DNA of 64,000 bases from Cellulosimicrobium terreum. GTDB taxonomy: Bacteria; Actinomycetota; Actinomycetes; Actinomycetales; Cellulomonadaceae. Positions 26,293 through 35,499 of the stretch are shown in pieces (position 1 is the first letter of the stretch; the number at the start of each line of letters is the position of its first letter). The notes under the pieces were generated by a model, which ran no database searches, was not told where the DNA came from, and was given only the letters and a program-made list of their open reading frames with translations. The position numbers and the translations under genes were made by a program. The DNA is taken from the NCBI GenBank assembly GCA_014803435.1, contig JACYFD010000004.1:372001-436000 (forward strand), written 5' to 3'.

Positions 26293-28368
26293 TCAGGGGG
26301 CCAGACGGATCTCCGTGAGCAGGGGGCGGTGGTCGGAGGCGGTGACGTCGAGGACCTCGAACGTCCGGAACGTCACCTGGTCGGAGCCGAGAACCCAGTC
26401 GATCCGGTGCGCGGGCGCGATGGACGGCGACGTCAGGTCCTCCGGGTTCCCGGCCGTGTCCTGCCCGCTCGTGAGGCCCTGGTCCTCGACGAGCGTGATC
26501 TCCTCCCAGCCGGGTTCGGCGTTGAGGTCGCCCGCGAGCACGTACGGGCCCTCGACGGGCTCGGCCGCGAACAGCGCGTCGAGCTGGTCGAGCCGGGTCG
26601 GGGTGCTGTCCTCACGGTGCTGCAGGTGCACGGACGTCACCCGGACCCCGAGGCCCGCGGCGTCGGAGGTCGCCGAGATCGCCGACCGCTCCTGCGGCCC
26701 GACGCCGTAGGGCAGGGCGTGCAGCACGACGTCGTCGAGCCCGCCCGCGGCGGGGTCCCACAGGATCGCGTTGCCGAACTGCCGGTCCGCGGCGGGCACG
26801 AACACGACCCGCATCCCGGTCTCGCGGGCGAGGTACGTCGCCATGTCGCTCCCGCCGCCCAGCACCCAGCCGCGCGACACCTCCTGGAGCGTGACGACGT
26901 CCGCACCCGACTCCGCGATCGTCGAGACCATCTCGTCGAGCCGCACCGACGGGTCCGCGCTCACGCCGTAGTGCAGGTTCCAGTCGAGCACGGTGAGGCG
27001 CAGCGGGGCCTGGGCGTACGAGACGTCCTGCGGGCCGGCGGGCACGTGCACCTGCGTCATGCCGACGAGCGCGAGCACGGCGACCGCGCCGCCGAGAGCG
27101 AGCGGTGTCCCCACGCGCAGGGACGGGGACGTCGCGGTAGCCATCCTCTCCGTGCCCGACGACGCGTGCGCCGCCGCGTGGGCGCCCGCGGCTCCTGCTC
27201 GGCGGCGGCCGACGAGCACGGCGGGCAGGGCCACCGCGACGGCGGCCGCGACAGGGACCCAGCCGTTCGCGAACGGCAGCGGGACGTCGTAGTCGATCTG
27301 GTAGCCGAGGAGCGGGATCGCGATCCCGAGCCCGGCGACCGACGCCGCTCCGGCGAGGCGCAGCCAGGTGACCGGCCGGGCGGTACCGGTCAGCGCGAGC
27401 GCGACGGTGTGCGCGGCTGCCGGGACCAGGAGCGTGAGCAGGACGAGCAGCGCCCAGCCGGCGACGTCCCCCGGCCCCTCGACCCGGGGGACCAGCAGGA
27501 ACGTGACCGCGACTCCGGCGACGAGCAGGAGGGGGGCGAGCCACGGGCCCGTGAGCAGGCCGAGGGCGCGGCCCCGTGCGCGCGGTCCGCGCTCGCGCAC
27601 GCCGGCGGCCCACGGCACGAACCAGGCCGCGAGCAGGGCCGCCGCCGCGAGCGCGGCGACGGCGAACGGCACGGCGACCCCGGCCTGGGACGCGACGAAC
27701 GCCGGGTTGGCGAGCACCTGGACCGCGAGCGCGAGGAACGGTCCGACGACCCACAGCCCGCGCGCACCCGGCCACGCGGCGCGTCCGCGCACGCGCCACG
27801 CGCACGCGAGCGCCGCGACGCCCAGGAGCAGTGTCACCGCCCACGCGGGGACGTCGCCGCGCCAGTACGCGTCCCACGTCCCCAGGAGCGCGCTGAGCGC
27901 GCCGGCGCCGAGCGCGCCGAGGGTCAGCCCGAGCGCGACCCGCGCGCCGTCGGACCGTGCGGAGGAGTCGTCGGGCGCCTCGGCGACGCCGGACACGAAC
28001 GCGGCCACGACGACGAGCACACCGATGCCCAGCGCCACGGCCGCGAGACCGATGCCGTAGCGCAGCAGCCCGAGGTTCGAGCCGCCGGCCACGGCGGTCC
28101 CGAGCCACTGCAGGGCGAGCCTCGCCACGACCAGGGACGCGACGGCGAAGAGCACGACCTTGCCCGTGATCTCGAGCCGCGCCGCGAGGAGCACCACGAA
28201 CACGCCTGGCGCCGCGTACGTGGCCAGCGCGGTGAGCGCGACCGTCGCGATGCCCGCGGCGAACGCGTGGTCGAGGAGCGGGCCGCTCGAGCGGACGAGC
28301 TCGACGACGAGGGCGGTGACGAGCACGAGCAGCACGAGGGCCAGACGGTCCTGGGTCCGGGGGGTCAC
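26293..28368 (-). CDS. Membrane protein with C-terminal endonuclease/exonuclease/phosphatase domain
   Basis: 691-aa protein with ten or more hydrophobic helices in residues 10-420. The C-terminal 260-residue domain is of the DNase I-like metal-dependent EEP superfamily. EEP motifs in order: LDWNLHYG (metal Asn), VTLQEVSRGW (metal Glu), LAGDLNAEPG (catalytic Asp-Asn) and ASDHRPLLTEI (catalytic Asp-His). These enzymes cleave phosphodiesters in DNA, phosphoinositides or sphingolipids; the substrate here is unknown. The GTG start has TAGGTT six bases upstream. Transcribed divergently from the pyrimidine-catabolism operon. Confidence 0.85.
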   Translation of the reverse strand: MTPRTQDRLALVLLVLVTALVVELVRSSGPLLDHAFAAGIATVALTALATYAAPGVFVVLLAARLEITGKVVLFAVASLVVARLALQWLGTAVAGGSNLGLLRYGIGLAAVALGIGVLVVVAAFVSGVAEAPDDSSARSDGARVALGLTLGALGAGALSALLGTWDAYWRGDVPAWAVTLLLGVAALACAWRVRGRAAWPGARGLWVVGPFLALAVQVLANPAFVASQAGVAVPFAVAALAAAALLAAWFVPWAAGVRERGPRARGRALGLLTGPWLAPLLLVAGVAVTFLLVPRVEGPGDVAGWALLVLLTLLVPAAAHTVALALTGTARPVTWLRLAGAASVAGLGIAIPLLGYQIDYDVPLPFANGWVPVAAAVAVALPAVLVGRRRAGAAGAHAAAHASSGTERMATATSPSLRVGTPLALGGAVAVLALVGMTQVHVPAGPQDVSYAQAPLRLTVLDWNLHYGVSADPSVRLDEMVSTIAESGADVVTLQEVSRGWVLGGGSDMATYLARETGMRVVFVPAADRQFGNAILWDPAAGGLDDVVLHALPYGVGPQERSAISATSDAAGLGVRVTSVHLQHREDSTPTRLDQLDALFAAEPVEGPYVLAGDLNAEPGWEEITLVEDQGLTSGQDTAGNPEDLTSPSIAPAHRIDWVLGSDQVTFRTFEVLDVTASDHRPLLTEIRLAP

Positions 28369-28485
28369 CCGACGAACCTACCGGGCGCGAGTGTGACTCA
28401 CGACACCTTCGGGGGTGATTCGTGCCATGCTGGTCTCTCGGCTGCGACGGCGCGCCACCACCTCGGCGTGCGGGGAGGCAGGGAC

Positions 28486-30039
28486 GTGGACGACACCATG
28501 CATGCGGCGGGCGTCACGAGCGCACCGGCCGCGACGAGCATCGGGCACTGGATCGGCGGTGCCACCGTCGACGGCGGGGCGCGCGACGCCCCCGTGCACG
28601 ACCCGGCCACCGGCGCCGTCTCGGGGCGCGTCGCCCTGGCGTCCGCGGCGGAGGTCGACGCTGCGGTGGACGCGGCGCGCGCGGCGTTCCCCGCATGGCG
28701 CGCGACGAGCGTCTCGCGTCGCGTCGAGATCCTCTTCGCGTTCCACCAGCTCCTCCTGGAGCACCGGGACGAGATCGCGGCCGTGGTGAGCGCCGAGCAC
28801 GGCAAGGTGCTCTCCGACGCGGCGGGGGAGGTGGCCCGCGCGCTCGAGTGCGTCGAGTTCGCGTGCGGGATCGGCCAGCTCCTCAAGGGCGGGTACACGG
28901 AGCAGGCGTCGGCGGGCGTCGACGTCCACGAGGTCAAGCAGCCGCTCGGCGTCGTCGCGTGCATCACGCCGTTCAACTTCCCGGCGATGGTGCCGCTGTG
29001 GATGATCCCGAACGCGGTCGCGTGCGGGAACACGGTCGTGCTCAAGCCGAGCGAGCGCGACCCGTCGGCGTCGCTCGTCGTCGCGCGGCTGCTCCAGGAG
29101 GCCGGGCTCCCCGACGGCGTCGTGAACGTCGTGAACGGCGACCGGGTCGCCGTGGACCGTCTGCTCGAGCACCCGGACGTCGAGGCCGTGAGCTTCGTCG
29201 GGTCGACGCCCGTCGCGCGGCACGTCTACGAGACGGCGACGGGGCACGGCAAGCGCGTCCAGGCGCTCGGGGGCGCGAAGAACCACATGGTCGTCCTGCC
29301 CGACGCCGACGTGGACGTCGCGGCCGACGCCGCGGTCTCCGCGGCGTACGGGTCGGCGGGCGAGCGGTGCATGGCCGTCTCGGTGCTCGTCGCCGTCGGC
29401 AGCGTGGCCGATCCCCTCGTCGAGGCGATCCGCGAACGCGTCGTGCGCCTCGTCGTCGGGCCGGGGGACGACCCCGCGTCGCAGATGGGACCGCTCATCA
29501 CCGCAGAGCACCGCGACCGTGTCGCCGCGCGCGTGGCCACGGCCGAGGCCGAGGGGGCGCGACTGGTCGTCGACGGGCGTGCCACCCGTGCGGGCGACGC
29601 GAGCGGTGACACGGGCCTGGGCGGGGGGTTCTTCCTGCACCCGACGCTCATGGACCACGTGCGGCCCGAGCACACCGTGTACCGCGAGGAGATCTTCGGC
29701 CCCGTCCTGTCCGTCGTACGGGCGGACACCTACTCCGAGGCCGTGGGACTCGTCAACGACAACCCGTACGGCAACGGCGCGGCGATCTTCACGCGTGACG
29801 GCGGTGCCGCGCGAGCGTTCCAGTTCGACGCGCGCGCGGGCATGATCGGCGTCAACGTCCCGATCCCGGTCCCGGTCGGCTACTACTCCTTCGGCGGGTG
29901 GAAGAGCTCGCTGTTCGGCGACCTGCACGTCTACGGGCCCGAGAGCGTGCAGTTCTACACGCGGACCAAGGTGGTCACGACCCGCTGGCCCGATCCGGCG
30001 ACGTCGGCGGTCGACCTCGGCTTCCCGCGGACTCGGTGA
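28486..30039 (+). CDS. mmsA: CoA-acylating methylmalonate/malonate-semialdehyde dehydrogenase
   Basis: 517-aa ALDH-family enzyme that oxidises (methyl)malonate semialdehyde to propionyl- or acetyl-CoA with NAD and CoA. TPFNFPAMVPLWMIPNA near residue 165 and the catalytic Cys context GSAGERCMAVS near 298 are specific for the MmsA branch rather than ordinary ALDH. GGAGG lies seven bases before the GTG at 28486; an ATG at 28498 is the alternative. First gene of a five-gene operon. In this setting the substrate is malonate semialdehyde from beta-alanine (from uracil) or the methyl homologue from thymine. Confidence 0.92.
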   Translation: MDDTMHAAGVTSAPAATSIGHWIGGATVDGGARDAPVHDPATGAVSGRVALASAAEVDAAVDAARAAFPAWRATSVSRRVEILFAFHQLLLEHRDEIAAVVSAEHGKVLSDAAGEVARALECVEFACGIGQLLKGGYTEQASAGVDVHEVKQPLGVVACITPFNFPAMVPLWMIPNAVACGNTVVLKPSERDPSASLVVARLLQEAGLPDGVVNVVNGDRVAVDRLLEHPDVEAVSFVGSTPVARHVYETATGHGKRVQALGGAKNHMVVLPDADVDVAADAAVSAAYGSAGERCMAVSVLVAVGSVADPLVEAIRERVVRLVVGPGDDPASQMGPLITAEHRDRVAARVATAEAEGARLVVDGRATRAGDASGDTGLGGGFFLHPTLMDHVRPEHTVYREEIFGPVLSVVRADTYSEAVGLVNDNPYGNGAAIFTRDGGAARAFQFDARAGMIGVNVPIPVPVGYYSFGGWKSSLFGDLHVYGPESVQFYTRTKVVTTRWPDPATSAVDLGFPRTR

Positions 30040-31427
30040 CCGGCGTGGACGGGTACGTCTTCCACTCGTGGTCGGCGCAGGGGGCGCTCGACCCGCTGCC
30101 CGTGGCCGGCGGCGAGGGCGCGTGGTTCTGGGACACCGACGACAACCGGTACCTCGACTTCTCGTCCCAGCTCGTCAACCTCAACCTCGGGCACCAGCAC
30201 CCGCGACTCGTCGCCGCGATCCAGGCGCAGGCCGGGCGGCTCGCGACGATCGGCCCGACGTTCGCGAACGACGTGCGCGGGGAGCTCGCGCGCCTGATCG
30301 TCGAGCGGGCGCCCGGGACGGCCGGCGGTCCGGCGGAGGACGGGGTCGACCGGCGCTGGCGCGTGTTCTTCACCAACGGCGGCGCGGACGCCGTCGAGAA
30401 CGCGGTGCGCCTCGCGCGCCTGCACACCGGGCGCACGACCGTGCTCGCCGCGTACCGCTCGTACCACGGGAACACGACCACGGCGATCTCCCTCACGGGC
30501 GACCCGCGGCGCTGGCCCAACGAGGTCGCGCCCGACCCGCACGTGCGGCACTTCCTCGGCCCGTACGCCTACCGCTCCGCGTTCGGTGCGCAGGACGACG
30601 CGGAGGAGGGCGTACGCGCCCTCGCCCACCTGCGCGAGGTCGTCCAGCTCGAGGGCCCGGGGAACATCGCCGCGATGCTGCTCGAGACGATCGTCGGGAC
30701 CAACGGCGTGCTGATCCCGCCCGACGGCTACCTCGCCGGGGTGCGCGAGCTGTGCGACGAGCACGGCATCCTCCTGGTGGCCGACGAGGTCATGGTCGGC
30801 TTCGGCCGCGTCGGCGAGTGGTTCGCCGTCGACCGCTGGGGGGTCGTGCCCGACCTCGTGACCTTCGCCAAGGGCGTGAACTCCGGCTACGTCCCCCTCG
30901 GCGGCGTCGTCATCGGCGAGCACGTCGCCAGGACCTTCGACGACCGTCCCTTTCCCGGCGGGCTCACCTACTCCGGACACCCGCTCGCGTGCGCGGCCGC
31001 CGTCGAGTCGATCCGGGTCTTCGAGGACGAGGGCATCCTCGAGCGCGTGCGCACGCTCGGTGCCGACCTCATCGGCCCGCGGCTGCGCGAGATCGCGGCC
31101 CGCCACAGGTCCGTCGGCGAGGTCCGCGGCCTCGGGTTCTTCTGGGCGATCGAGCTCGTGCGCGACCGGGCCACCCGCGAGCCGCTCGTGCCGTTCAACG
31201 CGAGCGGACCGGCCGCAGCACCCATGGGTGCGGTCGTCGCCGCGATCAGGGCACGGGGCGTCTGGCCCTTCGTGCACTTCAACCGGCTGCACGTCGCGCC
31301 GCCGCTCGTCACGTCGGCCGAGGACCTCGAGCACGGCCTCGCCGTCATCGACGCCGCGCTCGACGTCGCCGACTCGTACGCGCGCGACGACGCGCGTGAG
31401 AGCACCGCAGGAGAGGGGAACCGATGA
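30036..31427 (+). CDS. Class III omega-amino acid aminotransferase
   Basis: 463-aa PLP enzyme, probably transaminating beta-alanine and beta-aminoisobutyrate to the semialdehydes used by MmsA. PLP motifs: LVADEVMVGFGRVGEWF near residue 248 (Asp for the pyridine N) and LVTFAKGVNSGYVPLGG near 275 (Schiff-base Lys). The substrate is inferred from context; the family also includes GABA and adenosylmethionine aminotransferases. The GTG start overlaps the mmsA stop (GTGA), and the stop overlaps the following ATG, so translation of the first three genes is coupled. Confidence 0.9.
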   Translation: MTGVDGYVFHSWSAQGALDPLPVAGGEGAWFWDTDDNRYLDFSSQLVNLNLGHQHPRLVAAIQAQAGRLATIGPTFANDVRGELARLIVERAPGTAGGPAEDGVDRRWRVFFTNGGADAVENAVRLARLHTGRTTVLAAYRSYHGNTTTAISLTGDPRRWPNEVAPDPHVRHFLGPYAYRSAFGAQDDAEEGVRALAHLREVVQLEGPGNIAAMLLETIVGTNGVLIPPDGYLAGVRELCDEHGILLVADEVMVGFGRVGEWFAVDRWGVVPDLVTFAKGVNSGYVPLGGVVIGEHVARTFDDRPFPGGLTYSGHPLACAAAVESIRVFEDEGILERVRTLGADLIGPRLREIAARHRSVGEVRGLGFFWAIELVRDRATREPLVPFNASGPAAAPMGAVVAAIRARGVWPFVHFNRLHVAPPLVTSAEDLEHGLAVIDAALDVADSYARDDARESTAGEGNR

Positions 31428-32260
31428 CCACCGTGCGTGCCGCGCTCACCCAGGTCCGCTGGACGGGTGACAAGGAGTCGATGATCGACGTCCACGAGAA
31501 GTACCTGCGCGACGCCGCCGAGCAGGGCGCGCAGCTCGTGTGCTTCCAGGAGCTGTTCTACGGGCCGTACTTCTGCCAGGTCCAGGACGCCGCGTTCTAC
31601 TCCTACGCCGAGTCCGTCCCCGGGCCGACGGTCGAGCGGTTCTCCGCGCTCGCGGCCGAGCTCGGGACCGTCGTCGTGCTGCCCGTGTACGAGGAGGAGC
31701 AGCCCGGCGTCCTGTACAACACCGCGGCCGTCATCGACGCCGACGGGCGCTACCTCGGCAAGTACCGCAAGACCCACATCCCGCACGTGCGCGGGTTCTG
31801 GGAGAAGTTCTACTTCCGTCCCGGGAACCTCGGCTACCCGGTGTTCGACACCGCGGTCGGTCGCGTCGGGGTCTACATCTGCTACGACCGGCACTTCCCC
31901 GAGGGCTGGCGCGCGCTGGGCCTCAACGGCGCGGAGATCGTGCTCAACCCGAGCGCGACCAGCCGCGGTCTGTCGAACTACCTGTGGCGGCTCGAGCAGC
32001 CCGCCGCGGCGGTCGCGAACGAGTACTACGTGGGCGCGATCAACCGGGTCGGCATCGAGGACCTCGGCGACGACGACTTCTACGGCACGTCGTACTTCGT
32101 CGACCCCGAGGGGTCGTTCGTCGGTGAGCCGGGCGACGGCCACGAGGAGGAGCTCGTGGTGCGGGACCTGGACATGGACCTCCTGCGCGTCGTGCGCGAC
32201 CGGTGGCAGTTCTACCGGGACCGTCGCCCCGACGCCTACGACGACCTCACCCGACCGTGA
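31424..32260 (+). CDS. Beta-ureidopropionase (nitrilase-superfamily amidohydrolase)
   Basis: 278-aa carbon-nitrogen hydrolase. The Glu-Lys-Cys triad is visible: FQELFYGP near residue 43, YRKTHIPH near 110, and YICYDRHFPE near 148. PHVRGFWEKFYF resembles beta-ureidopropionase and N-carbamoylputrescine amidase. Its position next to dihydropyrimidinase indicates hydrolysis of N-carbamoyl-beta-alanine to beta-alanine, CO2 and ammonia. It starts at the ATG overlapping the aminotransferase stop. The stop codon is embedded in a 9-bp tandem repeat. Confidence 0.9.
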   Translation: MTTVRAALTQVRWTGDKESMIDVHEKYLRDAAEQGAQLVCFQELFYGPYFCQVQDAAFYSYAESVPGPTVERFSALAAELGTVVVLPVYEEEQPGVLYNTAAVIDADGRYLGKYRKTHIPHVRGFWEKFYFRPGNLGYPVFDTAVGRVGVYICYDRHFPEGWRALGLNGAEIVLNPSATSRGLSNYLWRLEQPAAAVANEYYVGAINRVGIEDLGDDDFYGTSYFVDPEGSFVGEPGDGHEEELVVRDLDMDLLRVVRDRWQFYRDRRPDAYDDLTRP

Positions 32261-32292
32261 CCGACGTGACCGACGTGACCGACGTGACCGAC
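32257..32292 (+). repeat. Four tandem copies of a 9-bp unit
   Basis: GTGACCGAC is repeated four times without a mismatch, beginning at the stop codon of the beta-ureidopropionase gene and ending 23 bases before the dihydropyrimidinase start. Each unit is a multiple of three, so copy-number change would only alter the spacing between the two cistrons. Confidence 0.95.
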
Positions 32293-32315
32293 CCTGACGG
32301 ACGGGAGCCACGACC

Positions 32316-33752
32316 ATGCCGCACACGCTGATCCGGGGAGGGACCGTCGTCGGGCCCACGGGCTCGACGCTCGCCGACGTGCTGGTCGACGGCGAGCAGG
32401 TCGCCGCCCTGCTGCGCCCCGGGGACACGAGCCTCGGCGCCGACCTCGCCGCGAACGCCGAGCGCGTGGTCGACGCGACCGGGAAGTACGTGATCCCCGG
32501 CGCCGTCGACTGCCACACGCACATGGAGCTGCCGTTCGGCGGCACGGCCGCCTCCGACACCTTCGAGACCGGGACGCGCGCCGCCGCCTGGGGCGGGACG
32601 ACGACGATCATCGACTTCGCGGTCCAGCGCACGGGAGAGCGGGTCCAGGACGGGCTCGCGGCGTGGCACGAGAAGGCTGCCGGGAACTGTGCCGTCGATT
32701 ACGGGTTCCACCAGATCCTCGGCGGCGTCGACGACGACGCGCTCAAGACGATGGACGAGCTCGTCACCGAGGGCATCACGAGCTTCAAGCTCTTCATGGC
32801 GTACCCCGGCGTGTTCTACAGCGACGACGGGCAGATCCTGCGGGCCATGCAGAAGGCGCGCGACAACGGGTCGGTGATCATGATGCACGCGGAGAACGGC
32901 ATCGCGATCGACGTGCTCGCGCGCCAGGCGCTCGACCGGGGGCAGACGGCCCCGTACTTCCACGGGACGAGCCGCCCGTGGGAGACCGAGGAGGAGGCGA
33001 CGCACCGCGCGATCATGCTCGCGCGGCTCACGGGAGCGCCGCTGTACGTCGTGCACATGTCCGCGAAGCAGGCCGTGCAGACGCTCGCCGCGGCGCGCGA
33101 CGAGGGCTGGAACGTGTTCGGCGAGACGTGCCCGCAGTACCTGTACCTCTCGCTCGAGGACCAGCTCGGCGCGCGGAGCGAGGAGTGGGGGGACTTCGAG
33201 GGCGCCAAGTGGGTGTGCTCGACGCCGCTGCGCTCGCGCGCCGAGGGGCACCAGGACGAGCTGTGGCGATACCTGCGGACCGGGGACCTGTCGGTCGTGA
33301 GCACCGACCACTGCCCGTTCTGCATGAAGGAGCAGAAGGAGCTCGGCCTCGGCGACTTCTCGAAGATCCCCAACGGGATCGGCGGCGTCGAGCACCGGCT
33401 CGACCTGCTCTACCAGGGCGTCGTGGACGGCAAGATCTCGCGCGAGCGGTGGGTCGAGCTGTGCTGCACGACGCCGGCCCGGATGTTCGGGCTCGACGGC
33501 CGCAAGGGCGTCCTCGCCCCGGGTGCCGACGCCGACGTCGTCGTCTACGACCCGGCCGGCCGCACGTCGATCGGGTACGACCGGACCCACCACATGAACA
33601 TGGACCACTCGGCGTGGGAGGGGTTCGCGATCGACGGCCACGTCGACCTCGTCATGTCCCGCGGTCGCGTGCTGGTGGAGGACGGTGCGTACCACGGGAG
33701 CCCCGGCCACGGGCAGTTCCTGCGCCGCGGGCTGTCGGCGTACCTGCGCTGA
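32316..33752 (+). CDS. hydA: Dihydropyrimidinase
   Basis: 478-aa cyclic amidohydrolase that opens dihydrouracil or dihydrothymine (and hydantoins) to the N-carbamoyl beta-amino acid. Binuclear metal site: DCHTHMELPF near residue 59 (HxH), SFKLFMAYPG near 150 (carboxylated bridging Lys), MMHAENG near 184, VHMSAK near 240 and STDHCPF near 330 (Asp/His). The length is as usual. GGGAG precedes the ATG. It is the fourth gene of the operon; the LLM gene follows after ten bases. Confidence 0.94.
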   Translation: MPHTLIRGGTVVGPTGSTLADVLVDGEQVAALLRPGDTSLGADLAANAERVVDATGKYVIPGAVDCHTHMELPFGGTAASDTFETGTRAAAWGGTTTIIDFAVQRTGERVQDGLAAWHEKAAGNCAVDYGFHQILGGVDDDALKTMDELVTEGITSFKLFMAYPGVFYSDDGQILRAMQKARDNGSVIMMHAENGIAIDVLARQALDRGQTAPYFHGTSRPWETEEEATHRAIMLARLTGAPLYVVHMSAKQAVQTLAAARDEGWNVFGETCPQYLYLSLEDQLGARSEEWGDFEGAKWVCSTPLRSRAEGHQDELWRYLRTGDLSVVSTDHCPFCMKEQKELGLGDFSKIPNGIGGVEHRLDLLYQGVVDGKISRERWVELCCTTPARMFGLDGRKGVLAPGADADVVVYDPAGRTSIGYDRTHHMNMDHSAWEGFAIDGHVDLVMSRGRVLVEDGAYHGSPGHGQFLRRGLSAYLR

Positions 33753-33762
33753 GGAGGGGCTC

Positions 33763-34833
33763 GTGGACCTGGGAGTGGTGCTGCAGAACGACCCGCCCGC
33801 GTGGCGGGTCGTCGACCTCGCGCGGCAGGCGGAGACGTACGGCTTCAGCCACGTGTGGACGTTCGACTCGCACCTGCTCTGGGAGGAGCCGTTCGTCGTC
33901 TACTCCCAGATCCTCTCCGCCACCCACCGGGTCACCGTCGGGCCCATGGTCACCAACCCCGCGACGCGCGACGTCACCGTCACCGCTTCCCTCTTCGCGA
34001 CCCTCAACGAGATGTTCGGCAACCGGACGATCTGCGGGATCGGGCGCGGCGACTCCGCCGTGCGCGTCATCAACGGCCGTCCCGTGACGGTCGCCGAGCT
34101 CCGCGACGCGATCTCGGTGATCCGCGGTCTCGCGTCGGGCGAGGCCGTCGAGTACCACGGGTCGACGCTGCGCCTGCCGTGGAGCCCCGACTCCCGGCTG
34201 CCCGTGTGGGTGGCGGCCTACGGCCCGCGGATGCTCGCGCTGACAGGAGAGGTCGGCGACGGTTTCATCCTCCAGCTCGCCGACCCCGACGTCGTCGCGT
34301 GGTCGGTCGCCGCTGTCCGGGCCGCGGCCGAGCGCGCGGGCCGCGACCCCGCCGGGGTGACCATCTGCGTGGCGGCACCGGCCTACGTGACCGCGGACGC
34401 GCCGTCGGGCAGCACGGCGCAGCGGGCCGCGCTGGGGCACGCCTACGACCAGTGCCGGTGGTTCGGGGGCATGGTCGGCAACCACGTCGCGGAGATCGTC
34501 GCGCGGTACGGGCCGGGCGGCCCCGAGGAGTCCGCAGGGGTGACGATCCCGGACGCGCTCACCGCGTTCGTCGCGGGCCGCGAGGGCTACGACTACAACG
34601 AGCACGGGCGCGCGGGCAACACGCACACCGGGTTCGTCACGGACGAGATCGTCGACCGGTTCTGCCTCGTCGGACCGGCGGAGCGGCACGTCGAGCGGCT
34701 GCGCGAGCTCGCGGCGCTCGGCGTCGACCAGTTCGCGCTCTACCTCCAGCACGACGCGAAGGACGAGACGCTGCGCGCCTACGGCGAGACGATCGGTCCC
34801 GCGGTGCGCGGCCTGTCCCGGGCCAAGGAGTAG
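33763..34833 (+). CDS. LLM-class flavin-dependent oxidoreductase
   Basis: 356-aa luciferase-like TIM-barrel oxidoreductase using FMN or F420. Its family (resembling the CPS_4043-type model) is found beside hydantoinase/dihydropyrimidinase genes. Typical LLM features: an N-terminal beta strand LGVVLQNDPPAWRVVDLA, GPMVTNPATRDVTVTASLFATL, and a conserved phosphate-binding GIGRGDSAVRV. AGGAGG overlapping the hydA stop, and the GTG start ten bases on, decide the start. No dihydropyrimidine dehydrogenase gene accompanies the operon, so this enzyme may catalyse the missing ring reduction or another ring-activating step. That is inference. Confidence 0.85.
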   Translation: MDLGVVLQNDPPAWRVVDLARQAETYGFSHVWTFDSHLLWEEPFVVYSQILSATHRVTVGPMVTNPATRDVTVTASLFATLNEMFGNRTICGIGRGDSAVRVINGRPVTVAELRDAISVIRGLASGEAVEYHGSTLRLPWSPDSRLPVWVAAYGPRMLALTGEVGDGFILQLADPDVVAWSVAAVRAAAERAGRDPAGVTICVAAPAYVTADAPSGSTAQRAALGHAYDQCRWFGGMVGNHVAEIVARYGPGGPEESAGVTIPDALTAFVAGREGYDYNEHGRAGNTHTGFVTDEIVDRFCLVGPAERHVERLRELAALGVDQFALYLQHDAKDETLRAYGETIGPAVRGLSRAKE

Positions 34834-34843
34834 GCGGGCGGGA

Positions 34844-35386
34844 TCAGGTCGACGGCGCGCTCTCGAGCAGGGCGCGCAGCTCCGGCCATGCCTCGGCGAA
34901 CGCGGGCAGCAGGTCGAGGCCCGCGACCTCGTCGAGCCCCACCCAGCGCACCTCGACGCTCTCCGCGTCGGTCGCGCGCGGCTCGAGGTCGGCGCCCGCG
35001 GCGAGGTCCGCGACGACGGTCGTGTACCGCCACGGCCCGTGGTCCAGCACGCGCTCGGCGAGGACGTGGACCGTCGCGGGGTCGATCCCCGCCTCCTCGT
35101 GCGCCTCGCGCAGCGCACCCTCCACCGGCGTCTCGTCCGGCCCCACGGCGCCGCCCGGCACCCCCCACGTCCCGCCCTGGTCGCTCCACGGCGCGCGGTG
35201 CTGGAGCACGACGTCGCGCACCTTCCCCTGCGCGTCGCGCCGGCCGAGCAGCAGCCCGGCCGCGCCGTGCAGGCCCCAGTGACGCCGTCCGCAGTCGCAC
35301 TCGACCCACCCGTCGCCGGGCTGCAGGTGCCGAGGAAGACGGGGCGGCGGGTCTGCGGGGTCGCGCGGTGCGGTGGGGATCGTCAC
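34844..35386 (-). CDS. NUDIX hydrolase
   Basis: 180-aa pyrophosphohydrolase acting on an unknown nucleoside-diphosphate-linked substrate. The NUDIX box is complete: GGAVGPDETPVEGALREAH followed by EEAGI, near residues 80-103. The N-terminus carries CDCGRRHWG (residues 30-38), an unusual Cys/His cluster that also occurs in actinobacterial homologues. The GTG at 35386 is used; no clear promoter box precedes it. It converges with the LLM gene with ten bases between. Confidence 0.85.
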   Translation of the reverse strand: MTIPTAPRDPADPPPRLPRHLQPGDGWVECDCGRRHWGLHGAAGLLLGRRDAQGKVRDVVLQHRAPWSDQGGTWGVPGGAVGPDETPVEGALREAHEEAGIDPATVHVLAERVLDHGPWRYTTVVADLAAGADLEPRATDAESVEVRWVGLDEVAGLDLLPAFAEAWPELRALLESAPST

Positions 35387-35499
35387 AGGGACATGCTGCC
35401 AGGCGCACGCGGGCGCCGAGACCGGGACGACGGGCAGAAATCAGGCAGCGGTGCGCGCGCGTGGGTGCGTAGGCTCTCGTCCTCGTGGGAGGTCGAGGG

